Shown here piece after piece: positions 1 through 7,354 of a stretch of 64,000 nucleotides of DNA; positions within the stretch are counted from its first letter, which is position 1; every line of letters starts with the position of its first letter. A program made the position numbers and the translations under genes. Origin of the DNA: JAWRCU01 sp033542235 (GTDB lineage: Bacteria > Pseudomonadota > Alphaproteobacteria > Rhizobiales > Rhizobiaceae); assembly GCF_033542235.1 (NCBI RefSeq), contig NZ_JAWRCU010000003.1:248001-312000 (forward strand). The letters run 5' to 3'. Below the pieces are notes generated by a model. That model did not search any database, was not told where the DNA came from, and saw only the letters and a program-made list of their open reading frames with translations.

Positions 1-457
1 TTGCGCAATTAAAGGCAGTCTGGGCAGAAAGGGGCTGCTTTAGGTGCCTGAATTCGGTTCTACGATGGTGTGACGACGCCTTCGGTATGCGAACGGTGCC
101 GAATCTGTTGAACGCAGGGTTAAGATTGGCCAAGTCCCCGCAATGGGCGTGGCAATGCCAGCCCGGCTCGCTCGCGTGATATTCGTACTCACAGAGCACG
201 ATTGTCTCTCCACCCTTGGTGACGCCAAGGGTGGCGCGAAATATGCGCTTCGCTTCATTGAATAGTAGCCTAACGCGACAGTCGTGGCCGTCCGCTTGAA
301 ACGAAATGATTCGCCACTGGTAAAGCGGCCCGTACTTGTACGCCTTGGCCTTGGCGCGACGTGACGGCCATTTGGGGCGCGGTATCTCACCGCGCTTCCA
401 ATCCCCTCCCGTCTCGACGGAAGTCTTTTCCGCCGCGATGATCCCCCTCAGATTCAT
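1..457 (-). CDS. Partial hypothetical protein cut by the left window edge
   Basis: Only the first 152 codons are seen; the C-terminus lies outside the window. I do not recognise the family. The ATG at 455-457 has a GGGGGAT stretch about 8 bases upstream. The N-terminal half is basic, and residues 89-106 are rich in Cys and His, ending in HCHAHC, which might bind a metal. Codons scarce elsewhere in the window occur repeatedly (ATA three times, CTA three times, AGG three times, AGA twice), so base use differs from the GC-rich neighbours. This suggests horizontal acquisition, supported by the IS-end-like inverted repeat just upstream. A real gene is likely from the long open frame and start context; function unknown. 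Confidence 0.55.
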   Translation of the reverse strand, partial: MNLRGIIAAEKTSVETGGDWKRGEIPRPKWPSRRAKAKAYKYGPLYQWRIISFQADGHDCRVRLLFNEAKRIFRATLGVTKGGETIVLCEYEYHASEPGWHCHAHCGDLANLNPAFNRFGTVRIPKASSHHRRTEFRHLKQPLSAQTAFNCA

Positions 458-519
458 GGCGATCCCCCATAGCCCGAAAATTGCTAGGGAATCAGCTCTA
501 CTTGTCAAGCATATAATTA

Positions 520-590
520 GGAAAGTTTACCTTTTTGGCAGAGGGCGAATTCCCTTGAGGATGTGCCAAGTGTTGAAAAGTAAACTTTCC
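520..590. repeat. Inverted repeat resembling insertion-sequence ends
   Basis: The 11-bp arms GGAAAGTTTAC (520-530) and GTAAACTTTCC (580-590) are perfect inverted copies, with a second nested pair TTGGCA (535-540) and TGCCAA (564-569). The stretch is AT-rich compared with its surroundings. The left part (TTAGG, AGTTTACCT, TTTTGGC) is similar to sequence near 24770-24785. No transposase is present. It may be a relic of an IS end or a regulatory palindrome; the IS reading is inference. Confidence 0.4.
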
Positions 591-601
591 GGGCTTCAGA
601 C

Positions 602-2074
602 TCACCCCCCATGGAACTCGACAAGCTTTCGGCTGAGTTCCCTCGTCGCCTCGTAAGTCTCCTTGTAGAGGTCGAAGCCAAACTCATGCCGCGCTGCGCT
701 ATTCGGATTGGGATGATATTCCCGGTCGAAATCGATGATGGTGGCGATTGCCTCGCCGAGCGTCGGAAAGACGCCGCTGCCGACCGCCGCGATTGCGGCA
801 GCGCCGAGTGCGGCGACGTCGCTGGTCGCCACACGGCGGAGCGTGCGGCCGAGTATGTCGGCGCGGATCTGGTTCCAGACCTCCGACTGGAAGCCACCGC
901 CCCCGCAATGGATCGGCTCGACCCGGCAATCGGCCGACCGTTCCAGGCTTTCCAGAAGCCAGCGTGCGGAATAGCCGACACCTTCCATCACGGCACGCGC
1001 GACATGGGCAGGTCCCATCCCGGCATCGAGGCCGACGAAGAGGCCGCGGGCATGCGCATCCCAGATCGGCGCCCGCTCGCCCTGCAGATGCGGCAGGAAG
1101 AGGGGCACGCGCTCGTTCGGTTCAAGTGTCGCCGCGAGCGCGGACAGTTCCTCCGGGTTCTTGCCGAAAAGACCGCCCAGCCAGGCAATCGAGGCACCGC
1201 CGGACTGCGTCGGTGCAGCATGCAAGGTGATGCCGTCATAGGTCGGAAAAGCGATCACCCCGGGAGTCGGAACGCGGCTCGGCGAGACAATGCCCATGAT
1301 CTCGCTCGTTCCGCTGAGATACATGGCAGCGTCCGGCCGATGCACGCCGACACCGAACATGCCGCCCCAGGCGTCCATGGCGCCGACCATCACCGGCGTT
1401 CCCGCGCAAGGCAGGCCGCCGACGATCCCGCCCGCAACATGCGTGAACCCATGCAGAGGCGCCAGACGGGATGCAGCGCCCGGCACCAGATCGAGCAGCG
1501 GGCTGAGATAGCCGAGTTCATGGCCGACAAGCCCGACCGACGCGATCGGGTCGGCCACTGCTTCGCCCGTCAGGCGCAGGATGCAGTAATCCTTCGGCGC
1601 CATGACCCATCGCGTCATCTCCCAGAGGTCGGGATGATGGCGGCGCATCCAGGCCATGCGACTAAGTCCGTGGCTGGCATCGATCGGCAGCGGAGCGCCC
1701 CACCATTCGATTCGCCTGGCGTTGTCGACTTGCGCATCGAGTTCCGCCGCGACAGAGGCGCAGCGACCGTCCTGCCAGACGATCGCCGGTGCGAGCGCGC
1801 GACCGCTGCCGTCGACGAAAACATGAGTGTTCACCTGCGAGCAGATGCCGATGCCTTTCAGCCCGCCCAAGTCGAAATTCCGCTCGAAATAGGCAAGCGC
1901 GCCGAGCACACGGTAGAGCCAGGCTTCGGGATCCTGCTCGACGACGCCATTGCCTGCCCGCGCGGTCGGGTAGCTGCCCGAGAAACGGTCGAGCTGTCTG
2001 CCGTCGGTCGTGGCGAGCAACGCCTTGACGGTCGTCGTGCCGACATCGATGCCGATGATTGTGTCCTCTGCCAT
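602..2074 (-). CDS. FGGY-family carbohydrate kinase (xylulokinase-like)
   Basis: A 490-residue ATP-dependent sugar kinase of the FGGY family, which phosphorylates sugars or polyols in the cytoplasm. The N-terminal nucleotide-binding motif IGIDVGTTTVKA lies at residues 7-18, the likely catalytic Asp is in GAMDAWGG near residue 234, GTSEIMG follows near 255, and the C-terminal glycine-rich GGGGFQSEVWNQI loop fits the ATP site. Length is normal for xylulokinases. The frame is open 29 codons further upstream, but MAEDTIIGID is the natural N-terminus and the extra part is arginine-rich read-through. No sugar transporter or isomerase is adjacent, so the substrate cannot be inferred; xylulose, ribulose or a polyol are all possible. 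Confidence 0.88.
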   Translation of the reverse strand: MAEDTIIGIDVGTTTVKALLATTDGRQLDRFSGSYPTARAGNGVVEQDPEAWLYRVLGALAYFERNFDLGGLKGIGICSQVNTHVFVDGSGRALAPAIVWQDGRCASVAAELDAQVDNARRIEWWGAPLPIDASHGLSRMAWMRRHHPDLWEMTRWVMAPKDYCILRLTGEAVADPIASVGLVGHELGYLSPLLDLVPGAASRLAPLHGFTHVAGGIVGGLPCAGTPVMVGAMDAWGGMFGVGVHRPDAAMYLSGTSEIMGIVSPSRVPTPGVIAFPTYDGITLHAAPTQSGGASIAWLGGLFGKNPEELSALAATLEPNERVPLFLPHLQGERAPIWDAHARGLFVGLDAGMGPAHVARAVMEGVGYSARWLLESLERSADCRVEPIHCGGGGFQSEVWNQIRADILGRTLRRVATSDVAALGAAAIAAVGSGVFPTLGEAIATIIDFDREYHPNPNSAARHEFGFDLYKETYEATRELSRKLVEFHGG

Positions 2075-2275
2075 CGAGCCGCGAACCCCATCCCTCCAGA
2101 AAAACCGCAAGAGCCTTCCAGCCCTTGAGACACTTATCGACGCATCGCGAGCCGACGACAATGCCCGTCGCCGGCAGTTTCATCGAGCTTGCCCGAAGGT
2201 GCCATCGGCCCTCTGGACTTCATCGTCAGGCCGGGCATGGTATTGCCATCAGCGGATGGCTGCAGGAGAGATGCG

Positions 2276-2575
2276 ATGGACGAGCCTCAAGAGTGGCGCA
2301 ACATGGCCAGTGCCCCGAGGGACGGCAGCAGGATTCTGGTGACCGTCCGGCCGTCCGAACAGGGGCCGGCGGAAGTCGATGTCGCCTATTGGGCGAGGCA
2401 CGACCAGTTCGGCATGGAAGGCTGGCGCGCCGCCGAATCCCATCCGGGACAGATCATCGAATATGCCGAACCCGAGCTGAAATGCTGGATGCCGCTTCCG
2501 AGGGCCAATGCGGCCGGCAGGCCGAGCCCCTGGGAAGGCGACGACGCGGAGCAACTGGACGGATCAGGCATCTGA
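2276..2575 (+). CDS. Conserved hypothetical with an N-terminal W-(x)n-SAPRDG motif
   Basis: A 99-residue cytoplasmic protein starting MDEPQEWRNMASAPRDGSRILVT. The tryptophan followed by SAP-x-DG resembles the small phage and proteobacterial proteins grouped near DUF551, whose function is unknown. The chosen ATG at 2276 has a GGAGAG ribosome-binding site 6 bases upstream; a longer frame starts at 2189 but lacks this context. A second aromatic-rich stretch (VDVAYWARHDQFGMEGW) sits in the middle. It stands alone between the FGGY kinase and the DUF2905 gene. Confidence 0.65.
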   Translation: MDEPQEWRNMASAPRDGSRILVTVRPSEQGPAEVDVAYWARHDQFGMEGWRAAESHPGQIIEYAEPELKCWMPLPRANAAGRPSPWEGDDAEQLDGSGI

Positions 2576-2645
2576 TCCAATTGCAACTGCCCTTGCCTCA
2601 AGTCCAGCGCCTCCCATCTTCGTTACCGAATAGGCCCATGGAGCC

Positions 2646-2849
2646 ATGCAACGGTTCCTGATCATAATCGGCGTCGTGCTTGTCGTGGTGGGTGTGCTGT
2701 GGCCGTTCATCCAGCGGCTGGGCCTCGGCCGCCTGCCGGGCGACATCGTGGTCGACCGGCCGGGCTTCACCTTCTACTTTCCGCTCGCGACGTCGATCAT
2801 CGTCAGCGTGGTGCTGAGCCTTCTTCTCTGGCTATTCAGCGGCAAATGA
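2646..2849 (+). CDS. DUF2905 small membrane protein
   Basis: A 67-residue inner-membrane protein with two transmembrane helices (about 4-22 and 46-64) joined by a conserved loop containing RLGLGRLPGDIVVDRPGF. This loop and the length match the DUF2905 family, found widely in bacteria and of unknown function. The hydrophobic helices together with the charged loop suggest a small hairpin protein. It stands alone on the plus strand, and the TPR gene converges on it from the right with about 90 bases between their ends. Confidence 0.88.
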   Translation: MQRFLIIIGVVLVVVGVLWPFIQRLGLGRLPGDIVVDRPGFTFYFPLATSIIVSVVLSLLLWLFSGK

Positions 2850-2938
2850 AAGCGAGGAAGCCGTTCGCCGCATTGGCTGGCCGCAAGCAGGGCAAGCACA
2901 AGTCTGGTCGCGACCGTGAAGGATCTGCCGAACGAGCT

Positions 2939-3532
2939 TCAGATGGCTTCGCCGGCAAGCTCCTCCGAGATCGTGGCGACCTCGTTCTGCACGTTGCGCA
3001 TCATCGGATAGATTTCGAGGACGCGCTGGTAGACCCGCAGAGCGGCTTCCTTGCGGCCTGTATTTTTCAGGATTTGCGCCATGCCGGACAGAGCGCCGAA
3101 ATGCCGCGGCTCAAGGGCCAGCGTATGGTCGATGTCGGACATCGACTTCGCATAGTTCGACATCAGGAAATGTACGGTCGCCCGGCGGTTCCAGCCTTCG
3201 GCATATCCCGGGTCGAGCGTCGTCACCTGGTCAAGGAAATCGAGCGCTACGTCGTATTTCTTCTCTTCCGTCGCCTTCTGCGCCCACTGCATGATGAGAT
3301 CGATCGAAGCGCTGCCGGACTGAGACCATTGCTCCCAAATCTGCCCTGCAATCCGCTCGGCCGCCTTCTCGTTGCGCTCGCGCTTGAGCTTGGTGAACAG
3401 ATTATCGATGCGGGCTTGCTTGCTGTCGGACGGTGCCGCTTTCTGCGCAGGCTCGGTTTGCTCGCCCGCGAAGGCTGGCTGGGTCAGCCCGGCCAGCAGA
3501 ATCAGGAGCGGAATCGCCACAAAGCTACGCAT
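2939..3532 (-). CDS. Exported tetratricopeptide-repeat protein
   Basis: A 197-residue protein with a cleavable signal peptide (residues 1 to about 22, ending PAFA) and tetratricopeptide-like helices from about residue 75 to 180 (YDVALDFLDQVTTLDPGYAEGWNRRA and later units). Such periplasmic TPR proteins usually mediate protein-protein contacts; no partner is evident here. The frame is open back to 3820, but that extension overlaps the L36 gene antisense-free only by read-through and is low complexity; MRSFVAIPLL at 3532 is the only N-terminus with a signal peptide. It lies 80 bases downstream of the L36 gene on the same strand, so co-transcription is possible. Confidence 0.82.
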   Translation of the reverse strand: MRSFVAIPLLILLAGLTQPAFAGEQTEPAQKAAPSDSKQARIDNLFTKLKRERNEKAAERIAGQIWEQWSQSGSASIDLIMQWAQKATEEKKYDVALDFLDQVTTLDPGYAEGWNRRATVHFLMSNYAKSMSDIDHTLALEPRHFGALSGMAQILKNTGRKEAALRVYQRVLEIYPMMRNVQNEVATISEELAGEAI

Positions 3533-3612
3533 CTGCGAATAGCTAGTCGCGCAGACGCGATCGTCAAACTGAATTTCGCGTGATGGCCGCGTCCGGGTAG
3601 ACGCAGCGCGTC

Positions 3613-3738
3613 TCAGCCCTGACGAGCCTTGTAACGCGGAGCCGTCTTGTTGATGATGTAGATACGGCCCTTGCGGCGAACCATGCGGTTGTCGCGGTGG
3701 CGGCCTTTGAGAGCCTTGAGCGAATTCTTGATCTTCAT
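3613..3738 (-). CDS. rpmJ: Ribosomal protein L36, Cys-free type B form
   Basis: A 41-residue protein, MKIKNSLKALKGRHRDNRMV at its start, rich in Lys and Arg. It matches the type B L36 (YkgO-like) of alphaproteobacteria: the four zinc-binding Cys/His positions of classical L36 are absent, so it needs no zinc. It is a small protein of the 50S subunit near the peptidyl-transferase region. It is too short for most ORF callers but the family match covers the whole length. In alphaproteobacteria this is commonly the only L36 copy. The TPR gene lies downstream on the same strand. Confidence 0.93.
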   Translation of the reverse strand: MKIKNSLKALKGRHRDNRMVRRKGRIYIINKTAPRYKARQG

Positions 3739-3899
3739 TGTTCTTGCCCGTCGGGTTGGCCCCAGCCGGGCCGAATATGAAAGGCGCGCCCAAGAGCGCG
3801 CCCAAACCGGCGTGGCTCATAGACGATGAAACGGGATTATGTCAACCGCGCCATGTCGGATATCAATCGGACTCCGCTATTCGAGATTCGGAGAAATCG

Positions 3900-4307
3900 A
3901 TGCGATTGATGGCTTCCGTCGTGTGCCTGTCCCTGTTTTCGGGCATGTCCTCAGCTATTGCCGCAGACTGCAACGACCAGTCCACGCAAAGCGATCTCAA
4001 CATCTGCGGGGACCAGGACTTCAAGGCGGCGGACAAGGCGCTCAACGACGTCTACAGGACGATCGTCAAACGGCTGTCGCAGGATCCTGAGGGCAAGACG
4101 CGGCTGACCTCATCACAAAAGGCCTGGATCGCCTTTCGCGACGCCGAATGCGACTTCCAGTCGGGCAACTCGATCCAGGGCAGCATCCATCCGATGCTTG
4201 TTCTGATCTGCCGGACGGGATTGACCAAGACGCGCACGGAGGAGCTGAAGGTCTACCTCAAATGCGACGAGGGGGACACGCTCTGCCCGGTGCCCGCGAC
4301 CGAGTAG
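3900..4307 (+). CDS. Exported LprI-like protein (DUF1311)
   Basis: A 135-residue protein with a signal peptide (residues 1-22, cleaved after SAIAA) and a DUF1311/LprI-like domain: cysteines at 24 and about 35, then the family pattern with ADKALNDVYRTIVKRL and SSQKAWIAFRDAECDF, and further cysteines near the C-terminus that probably form disulfides in the periplasm. The family includes mycobacterial LprI, a lysozyme inhibitor, but most members are uncharacterised. The start at 3900 is chosen because it gives the signal peptide; the frame stays open back to 3738. Confidence 0.85.
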   Translation: MRLMASVVCLSLFSGMSSAIAADCNDQSTQSDLNICGDQDFKAADKALNDVYRTIVKRLSQDPEGKTRLTSSQKAWIAFRDAECDFQSGNSIQGSIHPMLVLICRTGLTKTRTEELKVYLKCDEGDTLCPVPATE

Positions 4308-4313
4308 GCCCCG

Positions 4314-5402
4314 TCAAGGCTGCTTCAGCCGCGTGAAATGCCCCATCTTCCTCCCGGGCCGTACGTGCGCCTTGCCGTAGAGGTGCAGCACGATGTCCGG
4401 TTCGGCGAGCAGTTCAGGGGCGCGCGAGGCTTCGTCGCCGATCAGGTTCTCCATAATGCAGTCTGAATGCCGCGTCGTGTCGCCGAGCGGCAGGCCGGCA
4501 ACGGCGCGGATGTGCTGCTCGAACTGCGAGATGCTTGAAGCGGCTTCAGTCCAATGGCCCGAATTGTGGACGCGCGGCGCGATCTCGTTGGCGACCAGCG
4601 AGCCATCCTCGAGCACGAAGAGCTCCACGCCGATCACGCCGACATAGTCGAGCGCCTCCATGATCGCGAATGCCGTTTCACGCGCCTTCGACGCGGTTTC
4701 CGGCGAAATGGCGGCCGGCACGGTCGAACTGCGCAGAATGCCGCCGTGGTGAACGTTCTCTGCCGGGTCGTAGGCGGCGAGCCTGCCGTCCTGTCCGCGA
4801 ACGCCGATCACTGAGATCTCACGCACGAACGGCACGAGCGATTCGAGGATGAGCGGCACACCGCCCATTTGCGCGTGCACCCCCGCTACATCGCTCGCGC
4901 TGGCGTTGCGGAATACGCGCTGGCCCTTGCCGTCATAACCGAGCCGCCGCGTCTTCAGGACGCCGCTCCCGCCGAAAGCCGAAAGCGCAGCGGCGAGCTC
5001 CGCGTCGCCATCCACAGGAAAGTAGGAGGCTGTGGATATTCCAGCTTTGTTGAGGAAAGACTTTTCGACGAGCCGGTCCTGCGAGACCTCCAGCGCACGC
5101 GGCGGCGGATAGACCGGGACTGTCTGCGTCAGCTCGGCTGCGGCTTTGACGGGCACGTTCTCGAATTCATATGTGATGGCCGCCGTGCTTCCCGCAAGCT
5201 CGTCGAGCGCAGCAGGCTCGTCATAGGCCGCAATGATCTGGCGGTTTGCGACCTGCGCAGCCGGGCAGTCGGGCTCAGGCTCGAGGACGATCGTGCGGTA
5301 ACCGAGCCGTGCCGCCGCCATGGCCAGCATGCGGCCGAGCTGCCCGCCGCCGATGATGCCGATCGTCTCGCCGGCCGGGATGGGCTTCTTCTTGTCGGTC
5401 AT
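4314..5402 (-). CDS. purK: 5-(carboxyamino)imidazole ribonucleotide synthase PurK
   Basis: A 362-residue ATP-grasp enzyme of purine synthesis that makes N5-CAIR from AIR, bicarbonate and ATP. The N-terminal dinucleotide-like motif GIIGGGQLGRMLAMAA (about 14-29) is diagnostic; the ATP-grasp region follows with KTRRLGYDGKGQ near 150 and a C-terminal domain with NEIAPRVHNSGHWT near 270, typical of PurK. It overlaps the upstream purE by 4 bases (ATGA), so the two are translationally coupled, as expected for enzymes acting in succession. Confidence 0.97.
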   Translation of the reverse strand: MTDKKKPIPAGETIGIIGGGQLGRMLAMAAARLGYRTIVLEPEPDCPAAQVANRQIIAAYDEPAALDELAGSTAAITYEFENVPVKAAAELTQTVPVYPPPRALEVSQDRLVEKSFLNKAGISTASYFPVDGDAELAAALSAFGGSGVLKTRRLGYDGKGQRVFRNASASDVAGVHAQMGGVPLILESLVPFVREISVIGVRGQDGRLAAYDPAENVHHGGILRSSTVPAAISPETASKARETAFAIMEALDYVGVIGVELFVLEDGSLVANEIAPRVHNSGHWTEAASSISQFEQHIRAVAGLPLGDTTRHSDCIMENLIGDEASRAPELLAEPDIVLHLYGKAHVRPGRKMGHFTRLKQP

Positions 5403-5896
5403 TCGCCGTCCGACGGAGTCTCGGCCACCGCTCCGGTCTGCCTGGCACGCCAGTCATCGAGCCGTCCGGCTAGGTCGGCATCGGAAAGCGCAAGCACCGC
5501 CGCGGCAAGCAGCGCCGCATTGATGGCGCCGGACTTGCCGATCGCGAGCGTGCCGACAGGAATGCCGGCCGGCATCTGCACGATGGAGAGCAGTGAGTCC
5601 TGGCCGGACAACGCCTTCGATTCCACCGGGACGCCGAACACCGGCAGCGGCGTCAGCGCGGCCGTCATGCCCGGCAGATGTGCGGCCCCCCCTGCCCCGG
5701 CGATGATGACTTTGAATCCTGCGTCGCGCGCGCCTTTGGCGAACTGGTAGAGCCGGTCCGGTGTCCGATGGGCCGAGATGATGCGGCTTTCATATCGCAG
5801 GCCAAGCGCTTCCAGCGTTTCCGCGGCATGCCGCATGGTCGCCCAGTCGGACTGGCTGCCCATGATGATGGCGATATCGGCGCGCTCTTCCGTCAC
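5399..5896 (-). CDS. purE: N5-CAIR mutase PurE
   Basis: A 165-residue enzyme converting N5-CAIR to CAIR in de novo purine synthesis. It shows the class I PurE signatures IIMGSQSDW (about 10-18), ISAHRTPDR (about 41-49, with the catalytic His) and IAGAGGAAHLPGM (about 65-77). The start is GTG at 5894-5896; the conserved N-terminus MTEERADIAIIMGS begins here and GGGTGAG lies just upstream, while no ATG is available before the active-site motif. It is the first gene of the purE-purK pair. Confidence 0.96.
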   Translation of the reverse strand: MTEERADIAIIMGSQSDWATMRHAAETLEALGLRYESRIISAHRTPDRLYQFAKGARDAGFKVIIAGAGGAAHLPGMTAALTPLPVFGVPVESKALSGQDSLLSIVQMPAGIPVGTLAIGKSGAINAALLAAAVLALSDADLAGRLDDWRARQTGAVAETPSDGE

Positions 5897-5977
5897 GAAC
5901 TCACCCTGCGTTCGGAAAAGCGGCGCTTAGCGGAATTCGGATGAAGCCGCAAGGACGCCCGAATCGGCACGCTGGCC

Positions 5978-6181
5978 TCAGGCGATGATGTCGGGGATAA
6001 GCTTGTCCTCGAGCGCCTTCAGCCGATCCTTCATGGCGAGCTTCTTCTTCTTCATCCGCTGGATCTGCAGCGCGTCGCAGCCCGTGGCGATCATGGCGTT
6101 GATCGCGGCGTCGAGATCCATATGCTCCTGCTTTAGGCGCGCAAACTCAAGGCGAATCTCGGCCTGTTCCTGTTCCGACAT
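5978..6181 (-). CDS. YdcH family protein (DUF465)
   Basis: A 67-residue, highly charged alpha-helical protein with the YdcH/DUF465 pattern: two helices, the second containing IQRMKKKKLAMKDRLKALEDKLIPD. These proteins are predicted short antiparallel coiled coils; the function is unknown. A second member lies at 6419-6598 on the other strand, divergently arranged. It starts at an ATG and stops in TGA; the gene sits about 80 bases upstream of purE. Confidence 0.9.
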   Translation of the reverse strand: MSEQEQAEIRLEFARLKQEHMDLDAAINAMIATGCDALQIQRMKKKKLAMKDRLKALEDKLIPDIIA

Positions 6182-6418
6182 GTCTTCCGTCTGAAGAATC
6201 TCCAGGCACCTCCAGGCGCCATAAGGGGCGGGTCCGGAGGCAGATCGCTACCGGCGTGCCGCCATAGCACATTTCGCGATCACGGGAAATGCTACTACCC
6301 GGCATTCGACTTCCGGCCAATAAGGTGGCAAACTGTCATCGTACCGTCACGGTGCGTCGTATGCGGTGGAAAACCGTGGTTGGTGCAACGAGGAAAACCG
6401 TGAAAGGGAGAGTCAATA

Positions 6419-6598
6419 ATGTCTCTTGAATCCCACCTTGAGGAGCTGAAGCGCAGACACGGGGATATTGAGCGAGAGATCAGCGAAGCCATGCTTCATC
6501 CCTCGGTCGATGACCTCGAGATCCTCGAGCTGAAGCGGCGCAAGCTGGCAATCAAGGACGAAATCGAAAAACTGAGGATCGATCAGACGAAACACTAG
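6419..6598 (+). CDS. Second YdcH family protein (DUF465)
   Basis: A 59-residue protein, too short for many gene callers, with the DUF465 layout: a first helix SHLEELKRRHGDIEREISEA, a turn with HPSVDD, and a second helix LEILELKRRKLAIKDEIEKL. The start ATG at 6419 follows a GGGAG ribosome-binding site. It is divergent from the YdcH gene at 5978-6181; the two are different in sequence but share the coiled-coil hairpin pattern, so they are probably paralogues. Function unknown. Confidence 0.88.
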   Translation: MSLESHLEELKRRHGDIEREISEAMLHPSVDDLEILELKRRKLAIKDEIEKLRIDQTKH

Positions 6599-6743
6599 AT
6601 CCGACCAAGACCCGCAAATACCGATCCACCGGCGGCACGTCGTGTCGCCGGGCCAGGGGGTGGTGATGCTTCCAAAAGAATATTAGGCCTTTCGAAAATT
6701 GCAGCGGCGACGCCGAACAGCCGCGGATGAGAGGCCTGGTGGC

Positions 6744-7007
6744 TCAGACCTCCCAGAACTGATCAAGCCAGATGTTGAGCTTCATGAAGCCGGAGGCGCT
6801 AACGGCATAGATGCGTCTCGTCCCTTCCGAACGGGCGCTGACCAGGCCGGCGTCGAGCAGCACCTTGAGATGCTGCGATACCGCGGGCCTCGACACGGGC
6901 AGGCCGGAAGCGAGCTCATTGACCGTCTTCGGGCCGCGCCGAAGTTCTTCCAGAAGATAGCGCCGGTGAGGATCGGCGATCGCCAGGAATGCGTCCGAGG
7001 AGATCAT
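6744..7007 (-). CDS. ArsR-family winged-helix regulator
   Basis: An 87-residue helix-turn-helix regulator. The recognition region VNELASGLPVSRPAVSQHLKVLLDAGLV (about 29-56) and the following beta wing GTRRIYAVS match ArsR-type repressors, in particular the short 'aromatic/SRPBCC-partner' subgroup without metal-binding CxC. No cysteine pair is visible, so metal sensing is unlikely. Such regulators are often followed by an SRPBCC (AHSA1) gene, which is not present here; the neighbour is an MFS transporter beyond a large inverted repeat. Target unknown. Confidence 0.87.
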   Translation of the reverse strand: MISSDAFLAIADPHRRYLLEELRRGPKTVNELASGLPVSRPAVSQHLKVLLDAGLVSARSEGTRRIYAVSASGFMKLNIWLDQFWEV

Positions 7008-7129
7008 GCGCTATCTTTGCGGCAATACTTCCGGAATCTCAACTCTTTGTTGCGTGGACGAAGTGAGCGACCTTTGTTTGGCTGGAGCCCTCTCCGCCTT
7101 CACCCCTGCCCTCTAGTCCGCGATCCGGC

Positions 7130-7341
7130 TCGCCTACTGGAGTACCCCTCATCCGTCTCGGCGCTAAAGCGCCGAGCCACCTTCTCCCACAAGGGGAGAA
7201 GGGGAAGCGCTGCAGATGCGTCGCTGCCAATCTCCAAGGTTTTGAGACTTGCGGCGAGCTGAATACCAGGCTCCCCCTTCGCCCCCTGTGGGTGGATCGG
7301 CGCGAAGCGCCGAGACGGATGAGAGGTACTCCAGTAGGCGA
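7130..7341. repeat. Large imperfect inverted repeat, 35-bp arms
   Basis: The arms at 7130-7164 and 7307-7341 are inverted copies with a single mismatch, and similarity continues a further 20 bases outward (TAGTCCGCG and its complement). Between them are smaller hairpins, including GGCGC-TAAA-GCGCC and CTTCTCCC-ACAA-GGGGAGAAG. The composition (CCTCATCCG, CTTCTCCC) is like the other palindromic intergenic repeats at 10762, 20631, 33425 and 53886. It fills the space between the ArsR and MFS genes (7008-7354) and may end both transcripts. Confidence 0.85.
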
Positions 7342-7354
7342 GTCCGACCGCGGA

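Noticed and set aside
611..2128. 505-residue open frame on the plus strand
   Set aside because: It is the shadow of the FGGY kinase, which has full family motifs.
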